Of a DNA stretch of 8,190 nucleotides, positions 6,746 through 8,190 are shown in pieces. Made by a program: the position numbers and the translations under genes. The notes under the pieces are model-generated. The model was given only the letters and a program-made list of their open reading frames with translations, ran no database searches and was not told the DNA's origin. The stretch is from JAVKSL01 sp039583695 (GTDB lineage: Bacteria; Actinomycetota; Acidimicrobiia; Acidimicrobiales; JAJPHD01): contig JAVKSL010000113.1 in NCBI GenBank assembly GCA_039583695.1, positions 1-8,190 on the forward strand, given 5' to 3'. How positions within the stretch are numbered: the stretch's first letter is position 1; every line of letters starts with the position of its first letter.

Positions 6746-8167
6746 TTCACTCGCTGCCTCAAGCAGCTTCTCGGGTCGAAGTACCAACGCTACGAGGAGC
6801 TGCGAGATCGGCGCATGGCGGAGCTGCTCGGTGGGCCACCACTCTTGGAGGAGGTCACCCGGGTGGCGAGGATCCTTGGGGAGCGGCCACTAGAACTCGC
6901 TCAGGGCCTGACGTGCTCGGTTGGCGCCCCCCTCAGGATCGTCAACTCGACGGAGTACAAGACGCTCGTCGCTGCCCGCCAGCTCGATTACTGCTTCGAC
7001 GCGGCGCGGACTAAGCGAGACCGGTACGCGTGGCCCGGGCTTGAGCGCTACGGCCCCTTCAGTCGAGATACCTTCGCTCGGCCCACGCCCCGAATCCTCG
7101 TCATCTTCCCGCAGGCCGCCCAGGGTGCAGTGGAGACCTTCATTCGATATCTGCGCGATGGCATCCCGGGCCAGCGGGGCTACCAAGCCGGCCTGACCAA
7201 GACGTTTGGCCTCGTCAACCCGCGCTTCGACCTCGTCGCCGTCGCCCGATCAAGCCTGGCACCGGCGGAGGCGTACCGACAGGCGATCGCTGATGCCCTG
7301 GCGCGCGGTGAGCTGCCCGATGCCGCTGTTGTCATCGTGAGCGACCGGGACGGCGACCTCCCCGATACCGAGAACCCCTATCTGCACAGCAAGGCCATGC
7401 TGCTCATGGCTGGCGTCGCCACGCAGCACGCTCGCCTGAGAACCGTCACTACCCGCCCGGCCGCGCTGCCGTACATCCTCCAGAACATCTCGATCGCCCT
7501 CTACGCCAAGATGAAGGGGGTCCCCTGGACCGTCGATCAGGATCTCACCATCGCTGACGAGCTGGTCATCGGAGTTGGAGCCGTGGAGCTTTCCGACTCG
7601 CGGCTCGAGGAGCGGCATCGGTACGTCGGCATCACCACCGTCTTTCGCGGCGACGGCAATTATCTGCTCGGCCAGCTCTCACGCGAGGCCACCTACGCCG
7701 AATACCCGAACGTCCTGCGCGACTCGACGCGCGACGCGATCGAGGAGGTGAAGAAGCGAAACGGATGGCAGCCAGGCGACACTGTTCGCATTGTCATCCA
7801 CGCAGCTCGTCCACCCCGCAACGTCGACTTCGCTCTCCTCATTCGCGACGCCGTTCGAGCTGCTGGCAGGGACCAGCATGTCGAGTTCGCCTTCGTCACG
7901 GTGTCTCACGAGCATCCCTTCGCCCTTTTCGACACCGCTCAGGCTGGTCGGCAAACCCCGAAGGGCAACAAGGGTGAGTATGTTCCCGATCGTGGGCTCA
8001 TCGTGCAGAGCAGCAGGTACTCGCGTCTCATCACCACGACTGGTGTGACTCTCGTGAAGCGTGCCGGGCTGCCGTTGCCGAAGCCCCTTCAGGTCCATCT
8101 TCATCGCCATTCAGGGCCTCCCGGCATAGATGTGGGTCAACCAGTGGGAACAGGTGTACGCTCATGA
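6701..8167 (+). CDS. Short prokaryotic Argonaute-like MID-PIWI protein, catalytically inactive (488 aa)
   Basis: This is a nucleic-acid-guided protein of the Argonaute superfamily, expected to act in the cytoplasm. A helical N-terminal part (about 15-75) leads to GLERYGPFSR (113-122), the type of segment that precedes the MID domain. MID begins at PRILVIFP (130-137). The guide 5'-phosphate pocket is recognisable: Y227-x3-K231, Q242, then QNISIALYAKMKG (261-273) with K270/K272. PIWI follows: ELVIGVGAVEL (287-297), YVGITTVFRGDGNYLL (308-323), RIVIHAARPP (363-372), EFAFVTVSHEHPF (395-407) and GLIVQSSRYSRLITTTG (432-448). The usual first catalytic Asp (IGxD) is Gly293, and the usual Arg-Asp-Gly of the next strand is His-Ala-Ala, so slicing is not expected. 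There is no PAZ domain, and the length fits short Argonautes. The ATG at 6701 is only the first start in this frame; the true N-terminus probably lies in another frame upstream. The C-terminus after LQVHLHRHS looks cut short. Its stop overlaps the next gene's ATG by four bases. Confidence 0.85.
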   Translation: MERAAGARVEGRRDAFTRCLKQLLGSKYQRYEELRDRRMAELLGGPPLLEEVTRVARILGERPLELAQGLTCSVGAPLRIVNSTEYKTLVAARQLDYCFDAARTKRDRYAWPGLERYGPFSRDTFARPTPRILVIFPQAAQGAVETFIRYLRDGIPGQRGYQAGLTKTFGLVNPRFDLVAVARSSLAPAEAYRQAIADALARGELPDAAVVIVSDRDGDLPDTENPYLHSKAMLLMAGVATQHARLRTVTTRPAALPYILQNISIALYAKMKGVPWTVDQDLTIADELVIGVGAVELSDSRLEERHRYVGITTVFRGDGNYLLGQLSREATYAEYPNVLRDSTRDAIEEVKKRNGWQPGDTVRIVIHAARPPRNVDFALLIRDAVRAAGRDQHVEFAFVTVSHEHPFALFDTAQAGRQTPKGNKGEYVPDRGLIVQSSRYSRLITTTGVTLVKRAGLPLPKPLQVHLHRHSGPPGIDVGQPVGTGVRS

Positions 8168-8190
8168 GGCAGGACGTGAGTGATCGGGCC
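8164..8190 (+). CDS. Start of a gene overlapping the Argonaute, cut by the window edge
   Basis: ATG at 8164-8166 overlaps the Argonaute stop as ATGA, the classical arrangement for translational coupling. Nine codons are visible (MRQDVSDRA) and the frame stays open to the last base. Nothing can be said about function from nine residues. By position it is the expected place for the effector partner of an inactive short Argonaute. The start is inferred from the overlap only; no clear ribosome site separate from the upstream coding sequence is visible. Confidence 0.45.

Overview
The window is high-GC DNA with a strong preference for G or C at third codon positions. That, plus GTG/TTG starts and an actinobacterial-type nitronate monooxygenase, suggests a high-GC actinobacterium. 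The lineage call is an inference, because no rRNA or other marker gene is present. The gene content looks accessory: several proteins of unknown function, a long non-coding stretch with its own repeats, and a prokaryotic Argonaute at the right-hand end.

Layout, left to right. (1) A large minus-strand gene (73-2667) encodes a soluble, mostly helical protein of about 864 residues that I cannot assign to a named family. (2) About 760 bases without a convincing gene (2668-3429) hold five copies of the decamer TGCRTACGCA inside three degenerate repeat units, plus two overlapping, mutually exclusive hairpins. (3) Two plus-strand genes follow: a small conserved-looking protein (3430-3693) and a DUF4238-like protein (3739-4653). 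(4) A convergent minus-strand pair comes next: a nitronate monooxygenase (5368-6375) overlapping a membrane-anchored coiled-coil protein (4712-5368). (5) A 197-base divergent intergenic region contains an interrupted palindrome. (6) A plus-strand short Argonaute-like MID-PIWI protein (6701-8167) follows, whose stop codon overlaps by four bases the ATG of another gene cut off by the window edge.

The main point of interest is the Argonaute. It keeps residues that look like the guide 5'-phosphate pocket, but both catalytic PIWI positions I can place are changed, so it should bind a guide and target without cutting. Catalytically dead short Argonautes normally act with an operon partner that supplies the effector activity (SIR2, TIR, nuclease or membrane protein). 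Here that partner is probably the truncated gene at 8164. The Argonaute reading frame looks disturbed at its start and perhaps at its end, which means real decay, recoding or sequence error. The large helical protein and the DUF4238-like gene could belong to the same defence-type island, but nothing in the sequence proves they act together.
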